DNA of 5,363 bases from contig JAZSJI010000083.1 of NCBI GenBank assembly GCA_045534235.1, positions 1 to 5,363 on the forward strand, read 5' to 3'. The position numbers and the translations under genes are program-made. Within the stretch, counting starts at the first letter, position 1, and each line of letters opens with the position of its first letter. The stretch is from Flemingiibacterium sp045534235 (lineage in GTDB: Bacteria; Bacillota; Clostridia; Oscillospirales; CAG-272). The notes below the pieces were generated by a model, which ran no database searches, was not told the DNA's origin, and was given only the letters and a program-made list of their open reading frames with translations. Of this stretch, positions 4,761 to 5,363 are shown piece by piece.

Positions 4761-5117
4761 ATGACAAAGATAGTTTTTCACAAGTGGGATAACGTATTCT
4801 ACGGCTTTTCGGAGCAGGGACACACGGGATACGGCGAAGCAGGAAGCGATCCGCTCTGCGCAGCCATTTCCGCAATGACTATGCTCATAATCAACACTAT
4901 AGAGGTTGCGTATGCATCCGACGTTGATTATACGATCGACGAAGAAACAACCGATATCAAGGTTATCGCTCACGGCGCTCTCCCCGAATACGAGGAGGAT
5001 GAACGCAAGCGCTTCGCAATATCGGGACTTATCCAGGCTTATTTTTACCAGCTTAACGATCTCATTGAGGAATATTATGAATTTCTCGAGGTCGAAGTGG
5101 TAGAGGAACTCATCTGA
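4761..5117 (+). CDS. prp: Ribosomal-processing cysteine protease Prp (YsxB family)
   Basis: A 118-residue Prp protease, which removes the N-terminal extension of ribosomal protein L27 before or during large-subunit assembly in Bacillota. The active-site region GHTGYGEAGSDPLCAAISA (20-38) carries the catalytic His21 and Cys33 in the family arrangement. The C-terminal half is acidic, as usual. Gene order between rplU and rpmA is the conserved one. The ATG at 4761 lies 9 nt after the rplU stop and has no recognisable Shine-Dalgarno sequence, so translation probably depends on ribosomes finishing rplU, which would keep the protease well below ribosomal-protein levels. No alternative start fits better. 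The substrate encoded next door has a matching cleavage site. Confidence 0.95.
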   Translation: MTKIVFHKWDNVFYGFSEQGHTGYGEAGSDPLCAAISAMTMLIINTIEVAYASDVDYTIDEETTDIKVIAHGALPEYEEDERKRFAISGLIQAYFYQLNDLIEEYYEFLEVEVVEELI

Positions 5118-5153
5118 CTTGTAATTCAACCGCTTTTTCTCAAATAAGATAAC

Positions 5154-5159
5154 GGAGGT
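5154..5159 (+). promoter_or_regulatory. Ribosome binding site of rpmA
   Basis: GGAGGT, 9 nt before the ATG at 5169. The in-frame ATG at 5160 directly abuts this site and is too close to be used, so 5169 is the start. That also gives the standard MLKLSLQFFA beginning. Confidence 0.85.
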
Positions 5160-5168
5160 ATGTTAACT

Positions 5169-5363
5169 ATGTTAAAGCTCAGCTTACAGTTTTTCGCTCA
5201 TAAGAAGGGCGTCGGCTCCACCAAGAACGGCCGCGACAGCGAAGCAAAGCGTCTTGGCGTTAAGAAGTCCGACGGTCAGGCTGTAAAGGCAGGCAACATC
5301 ATCATCCGCCAGAGAGGTACCGCAGTACATCCCGGCAACAACGTCGGCATTGGCAAGGATGAT
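5169..5363 (+). CDS. rpmA: 50S ribosomal protein L27, N-terminal part (runs off right edge)
   Basis: The first 65 codons of L27, about two thirds of a protein of roughly 94 residues. L27 sits near the peptidyl-transferase centre, and its mature N-terminus reaches the tRNA acceptor ends. The product begins MLKLSLQFFA-HKKGVGSTKNG. The LQFFA motif followed by a small basic stretch is the Prp recognition site, with expected cleavage after Ala10, leaving HKKG as the mature N-terminus. B. subtilis and S. aureus L27 have SKKG here. GRDSEAKRLGVK (21-32) and the RQRGT (47-51) to GNNVG (56-60) stretch are family hallmarks. The gene follows prp after a 51-nt gap and has its own strong ribosome site, so it can be translated far more than prp. 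Confidence 0.97.
   Translation, partial: MLKLSLQFFAHKKGVGSTKNGRDSEAKRLGVKKSDGQAVKAGNIIIRQRGTAVHPGNNVGIGKDD

Noticed and set aside
5160..5168. L27 starting at ATG 5160
   Set aside because: It abuts the GGAGGT site with no spacing; 5169 gives normal spacing and the standard N-terminus.
1..5363. Mobile element, CRISPR array, tRNA or rRNA gene
   Set aside because: I found no spaced direct repeats, transposase or integrase reading frames, or recognisable tRNA or rRNA sequence; all long frames are housekeeping or sporulation genes.

Overview
The window looks like chromosomal core DNA from a Gram-positive endospore-forming lineage, most likely a gut-type member of the Clostridia (Ruminococcaceae/Oscillospiraceae). 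The evidence is the Bacillota-specific rplU-prp-rpmA order, an L27 with the cleavable N-terminal extension, a Spo0A master regulator, consensus vegetative (sigma-A type) promoters and strong Shine-Dalgarno sites. The genus assignment is inference.

Layout. Positions 1-673 (minus) hold the N-terminal part of phosphoglycerate kinase (pgk), running off the left edge, with its own promoter and a leader hairpin. Positions 875-3008 (minus) are a two-gene operon: a U32-family protein of the TrhP/YrrO type (probable tRNA-U34 hydroxylation) followed 10 nt later by uppP (undecaprenyl-diphosphatase). Positions 3169-3987 (minus) encode Spo0A, closed by a strong intrinsic terminator that insulates it from the operon downstream. 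Positions 3988-4439 form a divergent, gene-free control region. It holds the spo0A promoter, a cluster of Spo0A-box-like sites including an exact 8-bp inverted repeat, a perfect-consensus promoter for the ribosomal operon, and a structured L21-type leader. Positions 4440-5363 (plus) are rplU (L21), prp (the cysteine protease that trims L27) and the 5' part of rpmA (L27), which runs off the right edge.

How the genes fit together: rplU-prp-rpmA is a known functional module, since Prp removes the N-terminal peptide of the L27 encoded just downstream. UppP recycles the lipid carrier for cell-wall synthesis, and the U32 protein modifies tRNA; their shared operon looks like housekeeping linkage. 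Spo0A would govern entry into sporulation or stationary phase, and its promoter region carries candidate autoregulatory sites. The four promoters I can place all have 17-bp spacers and an extended -10 TG motif.

I see no mobile element, CRISPR array, prophage or clearly undescribed system. The most interesting points are an unusual Spo0A receiver domain (conserved Thr and Lys replaced) and the paired Spo0A-box-like sites upstream of it.
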